Origin: Aphrophora alni
Taxonomy: Eukaryota; Arthropoda; Insecta; Hemiptera; Aphrophoridae
Length of the DNA: 64,000 nucleotides
Reading direction: 5' to 3'
Assembly (NCBI GenBank): GCA_963513935.1
Contig: OY740772.1
Span: forward strand, 105,857,989-105,921,988
The stretch's first letter is position 1. Each line of letters starts with the position of its first letter. The notes below the pieces were generated by a model, which was not told the DNA's origin, searched no databases, and was given only the letters and a program-made list of their open reading frames with translations. This document shows positions 34,193 through 45,268 of the stretch, one piece after another. The position numbers were made by a program, and so were the translations under genes.

Positions 34193-35596
34193 ACATAAGT
34201 TGTGTCGCAAATGTGTTTTAACCAATGTTTTATGATACAATAATAATAATTAAAGACAAATAAAAGTTATAAACCATTTTAATATAGCTAACAACAAGCA
34301 CCTATTTCCAGTCATAACTTAGTCATGTGATGCACTACTCTTAGTGTTCCAACAAAGCTGCTAAAATTTATCTTTCCTCTTAGAATTAACTACTAGATAG
34401 TTGGTAGTTAATTACATTATAGCCCTGGTAGTAAACATTTCTGGGCTATATAGTTTGTGTTTGGCCTAATTATTTTATATGGCTGATTTCAATTATTCTT
34501 TGCTCTCATCCTATAAGACATGAAATAAAAAGGTATACATATTCCAGTTCTCCATTTTGTATGTGTGTTTACAAATACCAATACAATGTGAATACATGGT
34601 TTTAAGAGATTTTCGATATTTTCTTTCTATTATTTTAAATATATTTTTAATTGTCCACTTCGATGCCTATTTTTTAAATTTGTTTATTGTTTCAAGGAAA
34701 ATTAATATTTTGTATATGTAGTCCATGTGTAAATTAATATTGGCTAAGTGGGGGTTGTACATTTTATATAGTTTAATATAGTCAAATATAGTAAACAAAT
34801 AAACAATGAAATTTGAGTACACTGATGATAAAAATATTCAAATTAAATTAATCATCTTCACCTTCATCCCTTAAAATTTTTAAATGGATGCCCAATTTTG
34901 AATTTGTTTATTATGTATCAAATTTTATGAAACTCAATTAATAGTTCCAAGTTTTGAAATGCTGGCCACAATTTTGTTTCTAGTTTTTATTGTAACTTAC
35001 TAAAACTTAAATATAAAAATGGCAACCCTGTAAATTTCAATTTTGTTTAATTATAAACTATTTTTATGAAACATCTATTCCTTTTAAATTGGGAATTTGA
35101 ACACAATTGTTGTGTTTAGTTTATGTCTAACTTTAGCCCAAAATAAAATTTTAAAATGGTGATACTAGTAATTTGGAGGGGGGGATCCTCTTGTCTAGTT
35201 AACCTTCAGGTTACCTACATATAAATCCAATATGGCGGAAGTGGATCAAACCTTATCTCATTCATCATGACAAGAATATAGTAGCTCCATTCAATTAAAC
35301 CTACTTATACAAACTGCTAGAAGCCGGTATTAACTGACAACAATAAATACATAATATGTATGTATAGCCTACTCCGGATGTATTCATCTTTAGCTGTAAT
35401 TGAAACTTGAGACATTGCTTTCAACTGGATCAATGAGCGATGCTGTGATCAATGTTTAAAAATGAATAATAATATCCATTCTGGTAAATACGTTAAGAAA
35501 GGGAACGTTTTCTTAAAAAGTAAAATAAGCACAATAGATTTTAATTAAACTTTTGTGAAATGTGAACGTTAATGACCAATATTTTCTTCTTCTTGT

Positions 35597-35778
35597 TTTA
35601 AGGCGAAAAACTTTTCAGTCATCACCTAAAAAAGAAGATAAAAATGAAGACTCTCGAATATATAATAGTGTCAGCATCGGAAGAAAACAAGAGTTGTTGA
35701 ATCTAAAAAAAAGTGTAGAGCCAGCTAGGTCCCTTGGGATTGCTAAGCCCGTACTAACTATAGTGACCCACTGAGGGT
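35597..35778 (-). repeat. family A repeat, reverse
   Basis: AACTTTTCAGTCATCACCT, GTGTAGAGCCAGCTAGGTCC and GGGATTGCTAAGCCCGTACT identify it. The middle is shortened. Confidence 0.7.
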
Positions 35779-36039
35779 CGTTAATGTCCAAACTAATGTA
35801 CCACGCCTTAGATAAAAATAAACTACGATTCGTGAGAAAATTTGAAAAAACTCAAATGAACCATGAACGATTGTGAGAATACATTTAATTTATTTAGATT
35901 TGCTCGAGGATGCGTGAATTGATGGCGAGTTGTTTTTCATTGTTTATTTCTTTGAACTAGTGATTACGAATCAATAAAATTAACAAATCACTTATTGTGT
36001 AAAAATAATTCTTGTTGATTCATCTCATGAAGTTGATAA

Positions 36040-36140
36040 CTCTTTGTTGAGTCAGCAGCTGTACCAATCGGTATCATATCCGTGTAAATACAGTCACGTG
36101 ATAGCTATTAGCGACCACAGAGGTCTTGGTTCAAGGTCAC
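36040..36140 (+). repeat. possible tRNA-derived repeat
   Basis: TAGCTATTAGCG and, 24 bases on, GGTTCAAGGTC loosely resemble polymerase III A and B boxes. No tRNA fold closes. Confidence 0.2.
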
Positions 36141-36630
36141 AAGAGTTCATGACTTTGGTTTTACCCTTGCTCTTATCCCAAGATTGTTCATGCTTGAATT
36201 CTTTAAATGTGGATTTTTAATCTCGTGCGAATAAATGATTTGTCTCCAATGAGACCAGCTGATTGGGCAACCACAGATAATGTATTCTTTCAAGTTAACA
36301 TCAACAGAGTTTGCATAAAGGGATTTCTCTTTTTGAGGAGGAAATTTGTAAAGGAAAATTAAATTTGTATATAAAACAAAATAATTGTACGTGAAAATTA
36401 ATTAGGATCGCTCCTTTTCCTTTCCCACATACTAAACCAATGTTTTTACAAAATTATTGAATTAAATTGTTTTCGTGTTTTCGGAAAGTAGAAGATAAAA
36501 TTGCCGGAAAGTCAAACTACACAAATCGTTTAAACTAAAACTTCATAGTCCCATAGACGGCTTTGTCCAAGTAAATAGATTTAATACGGTTTATTCGGAC
36601 ATTCGTCATCATTTGTGTATAGAAAATTAA

Positions 36631-36676
36631 CACACGACGTTTCGAGAGTATAAATCAACTCTCGTTATCAAGTGTG
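36631..36676 (-). ncRNA. hammerhead-like module b
   Basis: Helix CACAC/GTGTG (5 bp) closes TTGATAA, extra C, stem GAGAGT/ACTCTC (6 bp), GAAACGTC. Both core changes relative to CTGATGA (C3 to T, G8 to A) would keep the 3-8 base pair of the hammerhead as T-A. Confidence 0.3.
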
Positions 36677-36949
36677 AAACTAGAAAAAAAAGAGAAAAAT
36701 TTCAACATAGCCTAAAGCCAAGTTGGATCTATTTTCTAAGAAAAGTACTCAAGCCTGAACAGACGAAGCTAATAAGGAAAAACAAGGATTCCTCGAACCA
36801 CATAAACTATTTTTTAAAATTATAGCTACCAACACGATGTGAGCAAGGTGCATAGACCAGCATGACGACTATACTACAGTCGCTGGTTTTACACTTGGAT
36901 TTTTGGTGACGCAACGGATAGGCAGCGGAAATGGCAACGTCGTCGTCTC

Positions 36950-37257
36950 GTACTGATGGGTCCATTTGTCTGTGCGCGCTGCTTGCTATGGCGCGGCGGG
37001 TAAGAGGGGAGTGGTTATCGCCCATTTCCAAAAACATGTGGTCCCGCGCGGCGCGCCGGACGTAGATTATTCACCTGTCTTCAATGTAGCTTCGAGTTGT
37101 TTGTAAACATCATGTTTCTATATGCACTACAAATCTTGTAAACTGTAATTATGTGTCGCGAAAGGTAGACAAACATAGTTGGGTGAGCGAGCCCTACTTT
37201 TACAGAACGGCTAGTAGCGTCAGAGCCGCGCGCACAGACAAATGGTCCCATCAGTAC
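36950..37257. repeat. CpG-rich segment bounded by 29-bp inverted repeats
   Basis: The arms 36950-36978 and 37229-37257 match with one mismatch (GTACTGATGGG, CCATTTGTCTGTGCGCG). The 308-bp span is the most CpG-rich part of the window (GCGCGGCGCGCC at 37046). It may be a MITE or a promoter-associated palindrome; no transcript start can be assigned. Confidence 0.6.
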
Positions 37258-38070
37258 TGCCCTTCTACGGCAGCATATCTTAGCATCACACCCAAACTGC
37301 GCGCGTATTATCGCATCTAAACAACAAAACTGTTACGTATTGTTCAGTTTGTGTTATGTTTCGTTCCATTAGGTGACAGAGAACCTTTTAAACTGTAAAT
37401 GTAATAATTTCATTTAATCTAAGTAATTTAAAAAATCTCTAAAGTTTTTAGTGAATAAATAAATACTACAAAGGAACGCTTGAAACCATCTGTAGCACAC
37501 TCTATGGTTTATTCCAGTGTGTATAAAAATATATTATTTCATATATTTGCTCAAATGATAACTCGAGAACCGATACTTTATTGTTAGACTACTTCTTGGA
37601 ACGGAGCCAACGAAGCAACGTTGCCAGATTGTGATATTTGCAAGTGCAAAGAACGAACGGTTGAAGTATAAGCTAAGACTAAATACAAATTAATGTGATG
37701 AGATAAAACCACCACACACTACACAAAGGACACTAAGCAACTGATTATAAGGAGTCAAGAGAAAGTTGTCCCAACTGTCTTCGGGGCAAACAATCTCTTT
37801 CAAAAGTTTAGTCTTCGATCGCAACATGATTCCCATTTTTGGAAGCTGCAAAATTTCAATCTTATTCCATTTTAATAGAAATAAATCTGTTAATATGAAC
37901 AATCCATCATTACCAAATAACTTTAAAACCAGAATAAGTATGATTTGTTTTATACAATCGACTGCATCAAATGTTTTCTATCCAAAATATACCGTTTGTC
38001 AAGGAAGATAAACCTCCTAGATATAAAATTGTAGCCTATTGAGAGATATACAGTTTCCTCGCAAGCCCAG
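37258..38070. other. no gene seen
   Basis: Moderately AT-rich, with short open frames on both strands but no recognisable coding similarity, repeat unit or RNA fold. Confidence 0.4.
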
Positions 38071-38074
38071 AATT

Positions 38075-38165
38075 GACACTCATAAATTCAAGGATAGGTA
38101 GGTTTACAGAGGACTTAAAATCAAAAAACCTCTCTGTCATAATCGCCTCATAAAAAAAAAATGAA
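38075..38165 (-). repeat. family A repeat, short fragment
   Basis: Only the AAACCTCTCTGTCATAATCG end and the following A-rich block are present. Confidence 0.4.
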
Positions 38166-38515
38166 GAAATAAATAATAATTTACCGTCATCAACAGTCTG
38201 TATTATTCTCGTTGTAAACTATGACCGTTTCAGCTATTCAGCCATTTTATAGTTCATACCAGGTTTTCCCTTCATCATGTAACACAAACACTTGTACATA
38301 ATTACACGTAAACAACAATAAAACCATTTATACACTACGTTTTAGTTAAAAAGCACTTTTAGTTAAAGGGGGAAAGAGTGAAATTTTGTCCTAGACTAAG
38401 GGGAAAATAGTGATTCTGATTTTGATATTTTTGAAAAGACGTAGACTACTGTTAAACTATGATTATCTAGTATAACAAACACACAGAACACAATTCTCAC
38501 AAAAAATACGTCTAA

Positions 38516-38560
38516 GTATCAGACGCGTTTCAACGACAAGGTCGTCCTCTTCAGTGATAC
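38516..38560 (-). ncRNA. hammerhead-like module c
   Basis: Same sequence as module d, in inverted orientation. Confidence 0.4.
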
Positions 38561-38595
38561 ACGAGCTACACCAATCAAACTATAACTCATCTCGT

Positions 38596-38640
38596 GTATC
38601 ACTGAAGAGGACGACCTTGTCGTTGAAACGCGTCTGATAC
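38596..38640 (+). ncRNA. hammerhead-like module d, best copy
   Basis: Helix I GTATCA/TGATAC (6 bp, perfect), core CTGAAGA (position 7 of the hammerhead core tolerates any base), one extra G, helix II GACGAC/GTCGTT with a CTT loop, GAA, then ACGCGT and C. GTC is the preferred hammerhead cleavage triplet. ACGCGT is self-complementary, as in the minimal hammerheads of some retroelements that work as dimers. The extra G between core and helix II is not canonical. Confidence 0.45.
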
Positions 38641-38754
38641 TTAGGCGTATTTTTTGTGAGAATTATGTCTGTGTGTTTGTTATACTGTATAATTTTTCTC
38701 ATAAGTCAAGCTCAACATTTAATATGATTATCTTTAAGATAAGTTGTAGAGCCC

Positions 38755-39310
38755 ACAACTCTATTGGCGAATTGTAAAATCTCAAAATGGTGGACATTTA
38801 AAACTGTTCTCTGTCCATATCTGGTGTATTATTCAACGTGCAACACACTAAATTAGATAAAAATTTGATATTTTAATTCTGCATGTATTGGTATGAACAT
38901 CACATCTTATTAGGAAGTTATTGTCAAAAATATAATAGCGAACCATGACATACTAAGAAAATGTGATACTAGTATAGATACGAAATCCAGTGCCGATTCG
39001 CCAACAAGTGCGAAACGACCCTTGATCAACCAATATCCTGCAAAGACCAAAAAATACCGACTTTTGGACAATTCATTTAGAAAATCTGCTTGCATTACAA
39101 TGAATGATAGGGTTGGGCCCCCCCCCCTGGAAGCAAAAAAATAAATCTTTATTATACATTTTGTTGCTGGAATTTAATACAATTCTTGAAATAACTATTT
39201 TAATAATCAATTAATTGTATATTGAATGACCATGGCTTGCCACCCCCCCCTAGTTTTGATCCTGGGTACGCCCTTGGGGTTGGGTAAATACTATGATGGG
39301 CCCATTCGTA
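38755..39310 (-). repeat. family B repeat, reverse, with nested MITE
   Basis: Contains the AAAATGGTGGACATTT block, TATTCAACGTGCAACACACT, AGGAAGTTATTGTCAAAAAT and, at the far end, GGTTGGGTAAATACTATGAT. A family C MITE interrupts it near 39110-39283. Confidence 0.65.
39107..39285. mobile_element. family C MITE, left end lost
   Basis: About 150 bp nearly identical to the copy at 49.1 kb, ending CCTGGGTACGCCC. The family B sequence GGGTTGGG appears on both sides, consistent with an 8-bp duplication. Confidence 0.6.
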
Positions 39311-40580
39311 TATTGCTCTAAAGATTGCTGTTACAGAATTCGTATTAAAGAATAATAAGAAATTGTTCCTCTAATAGCAAACTCATCTCCTTGAACTTAA
39401 CTATTAATTTGTCAATAGTTAGGGTCTAATGTTAGCAAAATAAAAAATTCAAAATGGCGAACGTTAATATAAAGTGTAAATTGAAGAATAGCCTCAAGAG
39501 AAATTCTGAAATTTCAATCTTCCTTTTTTGTTTGTACGTTAAAGACACAAGCCTCGGCTTTGTCAGGAAATGAAAGTGATTTCTTTGTCTCCCTTCTACT
39601 CCTCCTATCTTTGCCACAAAGACTTGTATTTTGCCTTTTGTTTAAGTATTCTATTTACCATTTTTGTCATATTATCACTTACAACATTTTTATTTCACGA
39701 ATAAATGTAACTCGTTGTTCAGTGTGTTGGTATTTATAAATATCAAGATGATAAAATACAAAGTTATAATCAAGTAAACAATAAATAAATAGAGAACACC
39801 GACAAATAAAAAGTTACTCCAACAGTATATTTTATAGAAAAGGTAGGCTTATGTACACATAGAAATGTATAGTGCAAAAATAAGTTGATAAAATTCAATA
39901 AAATCTTTAGTGATGGATATTCTTTTTTCAAGGTTCATTTTAACTGTAAATCCTGTTTTATCACCCCCCCCCCCACTGCTATTATTCAGTGGAGATTAAA
40001 ATCTTCGCATTCTATCAGACTGTGTGCCGAGTTATTTATTGGTATAATTAAAACCAAACTTGATACAACTTAAACAGGTTTAAACCAAGTTCGTATTATA
40101 AAATATAGATTAGTTTAAAACAACTTTTGTCTGAATAGGTTGGCAATTCTGATTAACTAATTTTCAGAGAATATTTTACTTTTCGCAATTACCTATTTGT
40201 CGTACACAGTATAAATACAGTATTCCAAAACAATCATTCCTGAGAAATAGAGCTAGACATTTAAATTTTCTCTAGAGGAGCGAGTGCCAGCCGGAGGGAG
40301 CGGAATTCAAGTGGAAGCCGAAGTTTTGGTAAAAATATAATTCTGAGAATTGCCAAACATTTCAGGTAAACCAGGATTTTTGTTGTAATCTTAAGAAACC
40401 AAAATATTGATAAACAATTATTTCTTGGTAATTGTCTAGAAGAGGTAAGAGATTTTTAAAGCCTCTAAAGTTATAGAACCTTTAATAAAATAAATAATCC
40501 AAAAAGATTTCTAATTTTTTAAATTGTTCTTTTTATATCGTCGACTTGGCTATTCATTAAAACGTGGTCATAAACAGTTT
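39311..40580. other. no gene seen
   Basis: AT-rich. A 13-base C run lies at 39962-39974. No coding similarity or repeat family was recognised. Confidence 0.4.
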
Positions 40581-40584
40581 GAAA

Positions 40585-40845
40585 AAACTATATCCTAGTA
40601 CCCTCAAGGCTCACTTTTAGTAAGTATGGCAATCCCAAGGTCCTAGCTGCATTTACACCTTTTCATTTATTATATGATTCCACTATTTCATCTTTCATAT
40701 CAAGTCTATCTTCGCCAACTCTTGTTTTTTCCGAGCTTAGCAGTTTTAGAAAGCTAGGGAGTTTTTATTTTAGTCTATTTTCTTCTCTTTTTTATAAGGC
40801 ATTGATGATGGAGAGCTTTTTCGCCTTTTAAACAACAAGAAAAAG
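40585..40845 (+). repeat. family A repeat, near full length, forward
   Basis: ACCCTCAAGGCTCACTTTTA start, TTTCATCTTTCATATCAAG middle, and TTTTTTATAAGGCATTGATG then TTTTTCGCCTTTTAAACAAC at the end. Confidence 0.75.
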
Positions 40846-40964
40846 AGAGACAACACTACTGCAAACCTCAACAATCTAGGTTGTAAGTTCGATATTAATA
40901 TAAACATTGTTTGTGTTCATTTTAGATTAATCATGTAAACGTTTTTCAGGTTTAAACGTTTTTC

Positions 40965-41232
40965 ATGGGCGTCATCGCCGGGGGAGACGCGTCCCCCCAA
41001 TATTTAAGATGTAAAAATATTTTTGCTGAAAACGAATGATTTACTTAAAACCTTAAAAGGTAAACATCGGGCTTTGTCTTTACTAGGGTTTTTAACATTA
41101 CATTTCTGTTACAAACGCATAAATAAATGCATAAAAACGATGTTTTGAGAAGTTTAATTTTAAAAAATTTCCAAACCCCCAGATCCCCGGCATATCCCCC
41201 CCCCCCAATAATGAACTGGTGATGACGCCCAT
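40965..41232. mobile_element. family D MITE, 268 bp
   Basis: The ends ATGGGCGTCATCGCC and (inverted) ATGGGCGTCATCACC differ at one base. G-rich and C-rich runs lie just inside each end (GGGGGAGACGCGTCCCCCC left, a 13-base C run right). Confidence 0.75.
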
Positions 41233-41984
41233 GAACCATTGTTTAACTCGGACGGAACAGTTTTAATTTTAAAAGTAGGTTATACCTGTCTTAACCTTAT
41301 ATCTAAACTAATTTAAAATCAAGTACAAACTGGCCTAATTGGTACACCAGATTATGAATATCGTTTGTAACTTATCTTTGAAGTATGTGTAACGGGAGAT
41401 TACAATGGTTCATTTGTCAGATTTATCACGCTTATTCATAATGTAGTGTGAATCACATAATCAACGATCTGATTAATGAAATATATCAACGTGTATTGCG
41501 AGTGTTTGAAAACGTTGTTAATCTGATTTAAAATACGATGACGTAGGGTGATAAGTGTACAGCTAATATGTAGACATGACAGGGCTTGTTGCTGGGTCTA
41601 CGTGTAAGTTAACTTTCCTATCAGGCCTTCGCTCCGCTTAATGCAAAATTACCTAGATTACCCTCCCCAAAATTTGAGTCCGTTGGCCCTTGCTTCTACA
41701 CTCGAACTTGTCTGACTATTGCTATAAACTCGTCCTGCGGGAGGTAATTTTATTTAAAATTCAGATTTAGTTTATTGGTTTGGGTCAACTCTTAACATAA
41801 AAATTATTATGTTATAAATTACAATTTACTTTAACGGATAAAAACCATAATTATTTAAGTACAAACCACTTATTTATTTTAACCTTTCCGGCCATGATTT
41901 CGCTAATTAGCATTGAGAAAACAGACTTACAATAATTTTAATAAAATATTAATAAATGGAATTCCACAAAGTACTAATACTAAT

Positions 41985-42770
41985 AATAATAATAATAATA
42001 ATAATAATATTTATTTCTTCACAATCAGATTATAATAAATAATAATTTTGAATGCAATAACAATAAAAATAAAAGTACAATACAAGTAAAAATAACACAT
42101 TCTTGATATTACACTTAAACTTGATTTATCTAAAACAAATTTTCCTTACATTCAAATTGAAATATTGTGAAGAATAGGTAATCCTTAGGCACATGTGCCT
42201 GAGTAGGATTTACCTTCATAATATTTAAATCTAGATATTAGAGGAAAAAGAAAGAAAGAGATCAGCCACAGCGCCATTACCATTCAAGGTATATACAAAT
42301 GCAAAGGATGCCTTAACAATAAAACTAAGTAAAAGGGATAAAGAACAGAATTCACACATACATAAACACACACAGACTTATACACAAGATCTAATCTACT
42401 CTCACCATGCACATGACATATTACAGAAATTTTAACTTGTTCCCACTGCATCACCTAAAAACTAATTCAATATTTTCCACTGAAAATAGCCATAGCTTCA
42501 CGGATTTAGAAAACTGGGAAAAGTTGTTCCCCTTTTGAACATCAACCGGTAGTATATTAAATATTTTCACCCCCCTATACAAAAATGAATTCTTAACTGC
42601 TGTTAATTTAGTTTTTAACAGTTGAAATACTATTTTCCTCCTTCCACAATTCCGCCTTATGTGATAATAATTATTCATAGAACCACTTTTTCTATAAAAC
42701 TCTACTAAAACTTTAAAAACATACAAATACCTCAACGGCAGTATGCCCATTGCTCTAAACTCTAAAGAGT
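41985..42770 (-). pseudogene. non-LTR retrotransposon 3' end with (TTA)n tail
   Basis: The frame at 42750-42451 reads ILPLRYLYVFKVLVEFYRKS ... KNSFLYRGVKIFNILP ... FSKSVKLWLF, fitting the last 100 residues of jockey/CR1-type reverse transcriptases (LPSLYIYE; S-x-x-Y-x-G-x-K-x-x-N-x-LP). The frame ends at a stop, then about 440 bp of 3' region ends in a TTA microsatellite (41979-42009), a typical 3' tail. A 5' truncated insertion. Confidence 0.7.
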
Positions 42771-43490
42771 GGTAGAGAAGAATCAGTTCTAGACTTTAAC
42801 AACATGACTCATATAATATTATGTTATTGAGCAGTAATAATGGGTTTAATAGTCCTTAAATATGCTCCCCCCCCCACAAATTAAACCATAGGCTACTGCA
42901 ATCGCGATTGCACTAAAGCAAAATAAATTTTTCTCATAAGCTCTGGTGGGCACAATGATCTAATAAAATATATTTTACGAATAACTGAAATTATTTCGCG
43001 CTGCAATTTATTTATTGCAGCTCTTAAGAATAAATAATTTTCTTTTACTTGATCTCATTGCTTGGTATAAGTAATACATATCTTATCAATTCACTAAATA
43101 ACTTTAATAAATCGAATTTTCATGACAGCATCCACGAACCAGTTTAACTTCTTGACTCAGAATTTTTCAGGAGAGAGTGAACAAAATATTGTTTACTTAA
43201 GCTTTCTGGAAATGTCTCCCAATATACAATATTCCATCAACAGTGATTACTGATTGCATAAATCAATAGGACACCTATAATTCCTCATATGTTGAAGGTC
43301 TGAAGGTTTCTTTGTCCGTATAATATATGTAATTACACAGCAAGTGAAGTAATACAAAGGTTTATGATAAACGAAATCCTGCTGCTTATCCAACAGAAAC
43401 CACAAGAAGACGATTTTATTTTGAAAAATACACAATTGTTAATACAAGTTCTAGAAGAACAAGTGATTTAACTTATCTCCCGACAACAGT
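42771..43490. other. no gene seen
   Basis: AT-rich with a 10-base C run at about 42866. No similarity recognised. Confidence 0.4.
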
Positions 43491-43790
43491 ATAAAACAAG
43501 TTGGTGGGCGCCATTATGGGACTTACCCAGCCCCATCATACAATGAATTACGAGTTGTTTTCATTGACCTTGTAGGAATTTTTTAATTATATTGGTAGAT
43601 CAATACGATTTCTTTAATTCACAGATTTTCTGAAGCTCGTAATTATGTATAACACTAAATTTTGACGTCGCGTCGGTTACGCCCTAAGGGCCTCGACGCT
43701 GTACGTATGTGACAAGCCTTCACTCGCTACGCTCATGTCGGTGATTCGGCCTTCGTAACTACACGAATATCACAATTTTGAAAGCTAATA
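43490..43790 (+). repeat. family B repeat, internal deletion
   Basis: AAACAAGTTGGTGGGCGCCA, TTACCCAGCCCCATCATACA, TGACCTTGTAGGAATTTTTT and CACTCGCTACGCTCATGTCG are present. The 3' third is missing. Confidence 0.65.
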
Positions 43791-43849
43791 ATTCGAAATT
43801 TACATTTTAGACAATACTTTGTTATTTTCAAACCCCCCCCTCTCGTTGT

Positions 43850-43985
43850 TTAAAGCCAAACAACTTCTCAGTAATTATCACCTTACATAAAAACGAAATA
43901 AGAGCGTATAGCACTCTCGAACACTCTAATAGTGTCAAGGTTAGAAAAGAACAGAGTTGGTCAATTTTGTGTAAACCTGAATCTG
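43850..43985 (-). repeat. family A repeat, truncated, reverse
   Basis: AACAACTTCTCAGTAATTAT and CACTCTAATAGTGTCAAGGT, then lost after GAGTTGGTCAA. Confidence 0.6.
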
Positions 43986-44093
43986 TTTAACTTAACCTAA
44001 AAAAAAAAAAAATGATGTTCTTGATGTTTAAATATATGAAAGAAGTAATCCCCAAACCTCAAATAAAACACTAACACAATTAATTTTAACACA

Positions 44094-44131
44094 TTTACGT
44101 ACATTTCGGTAACATAGCTACCATCCTCAGA
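44094..44131 (-). ncRNA. hammerhead-like module i
   Basis: CTGAGGA, extra T, stem GGTA/TACC, GAAATGTACGTA. No convincing closing helix. Confidence 0.2.
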
Positions 44132-44164
44132 GGGATATAAACCAAAAACTCATAAACGATTATG

Positions 44165-44650
44165 GCCTTACGTGAAAAAAGAAGAAAAGAGCATAAAATA
44201 AAATACCACTAGCCCTTGAATACGCTCCATAGCGTCTACATCAGAAAAGAACAAGAGTTGAACAAGCTAGATCTGATAGGGAAAATGAAAGAAAGGGATC
44301 TAACCCAAGACTACATGAAAAAAGTGTAGATCCAGTTAGTTGCTCTCGGAATTGCCAACCTGGTAATTATACAGCAGAGTGGCCTCACTTCAAAATCAAT
44401 TTTTATTGGTTTTATTCGTCAAATAAATGTTGGAAAAATATTTTATTATCGAAAAAAAGTGTAGGAAAGATGATTACATAATATAATTACACAAGATTAC
44501 ACAAGAAAATCTTAATCAGAGTCAAATTCTGCTGCAAATTCAGTAGAAGAGGAATTTATTGAATTTAAAACATAAGAATAAATAATGTTTTCTTTGCTGT
44601 AAATATGTAGGGCTATATTATTATATGTCACGAAAGGTTTGGCCAGGTTG

Positions 44651-44684
<34 letters not shown>

Positions 44685-44945
44685 CCACCTGGCCAAACCT
44701 TCCGTACGTTTATTGAAGTGAATGTCATGAGTATGAAAGATAACACAGAGTTAATTTTTTCACGAAAAAACAACTTGTGTAATTATATTATGTAATCATC
44801 TTTCCGACACTTTTTTTTCGATAATAAAATATTTTTCCAACATTTATTTGACGAATAAAACCCATAAAAATTGATTTTGAAGTGAGGCTACTCTGCTGTA
44901 TAATTACCGCCAACCCCATACTCACTAAAGTGAGCCTCTGAGAGT
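44165..44945 (-). repeat. family A repeat split by a foldback element
   Basis: The left part 44165-44361 (GTGTAGATCCAGTTAGTTGC, GAATTGCCAACC) and the right part 44909-44945 (CCATACTCACTAAAGTGAGC) are the two pieces of one reverse copy interrupted by the 547-bp element. Confidence 0.75.
44362..44908. mobile_element. foldback MITE with long inverted ends and AT hairpin
   Basis: The ends GGTAATTATACAGCAGAG are inverted and the pairing extends about 140 bp inwards. Flanks GCCAACCT and GCCAACCC match at seven of eight positions, an 8-bp target duplication. In the centre (44635-44700) GGTTTGGCCAGGT and ACCTGGCCAAACC bracket an AT run of about 17 units, a second nested hairpin. Confidence 0.85.
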
Positions 44946-45159
44946 ATATTATATTTTATTATTAGTATTATAACATATTTATATTATTTTTAAAAAAAAT
45001 TTCAATTTCTAACCTATTAAACCATTTCAAAGAATCCATTAATTTCATGTAGCACCCTATTTTTATGTAGTTCCCACCTACATCAAAGGCCAGCTATAAT
45101 GAGTGGTTGACAAACCTAGCAAGATATAAACATGTCTTCATGTACTCTTGAATAATTAT

Positions 45160-45268
45160 ATTCATTTCTTTCATCTTTCCTATCAGGTTTCTTCTGACCA
45201 ACTCATGTTCTTTTCCACGCTGACAATATTAGAGTATTCGAGGGCCTAGCAGTCTGTACAGTATTAAG
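45160..45268 (+). repeat. family A repeat, 3' part
   Basis: TTTCATCTTTCCTATCAGGT, TGACCAACTCATGTTCTTTT and TATTAGAGTATTCGAGGGCC. Confidence 0.6.

Larger units (their letters stand above)
38468..38688. mobile_element. foldback element: two inverted hammerhead-like copies
   Basis: Two arms of about 95-110 bp (38468-38568 and 38592-38688) are near-identical inverted copies separated by about 25 bp. Each contains TCGTGTATCACTGAAGAGG, the module and TTTTTTGTGAGAATT. A transcript in either direction would form a long hairpin. Confidence 0.75.

Noticed and set aside
36807..37037. 76-codon minus-strand frame in the CpG-rich segment
   Set aside because: Crosses one arm of the inverted repeat; no signal, domain or splice context supports coding.
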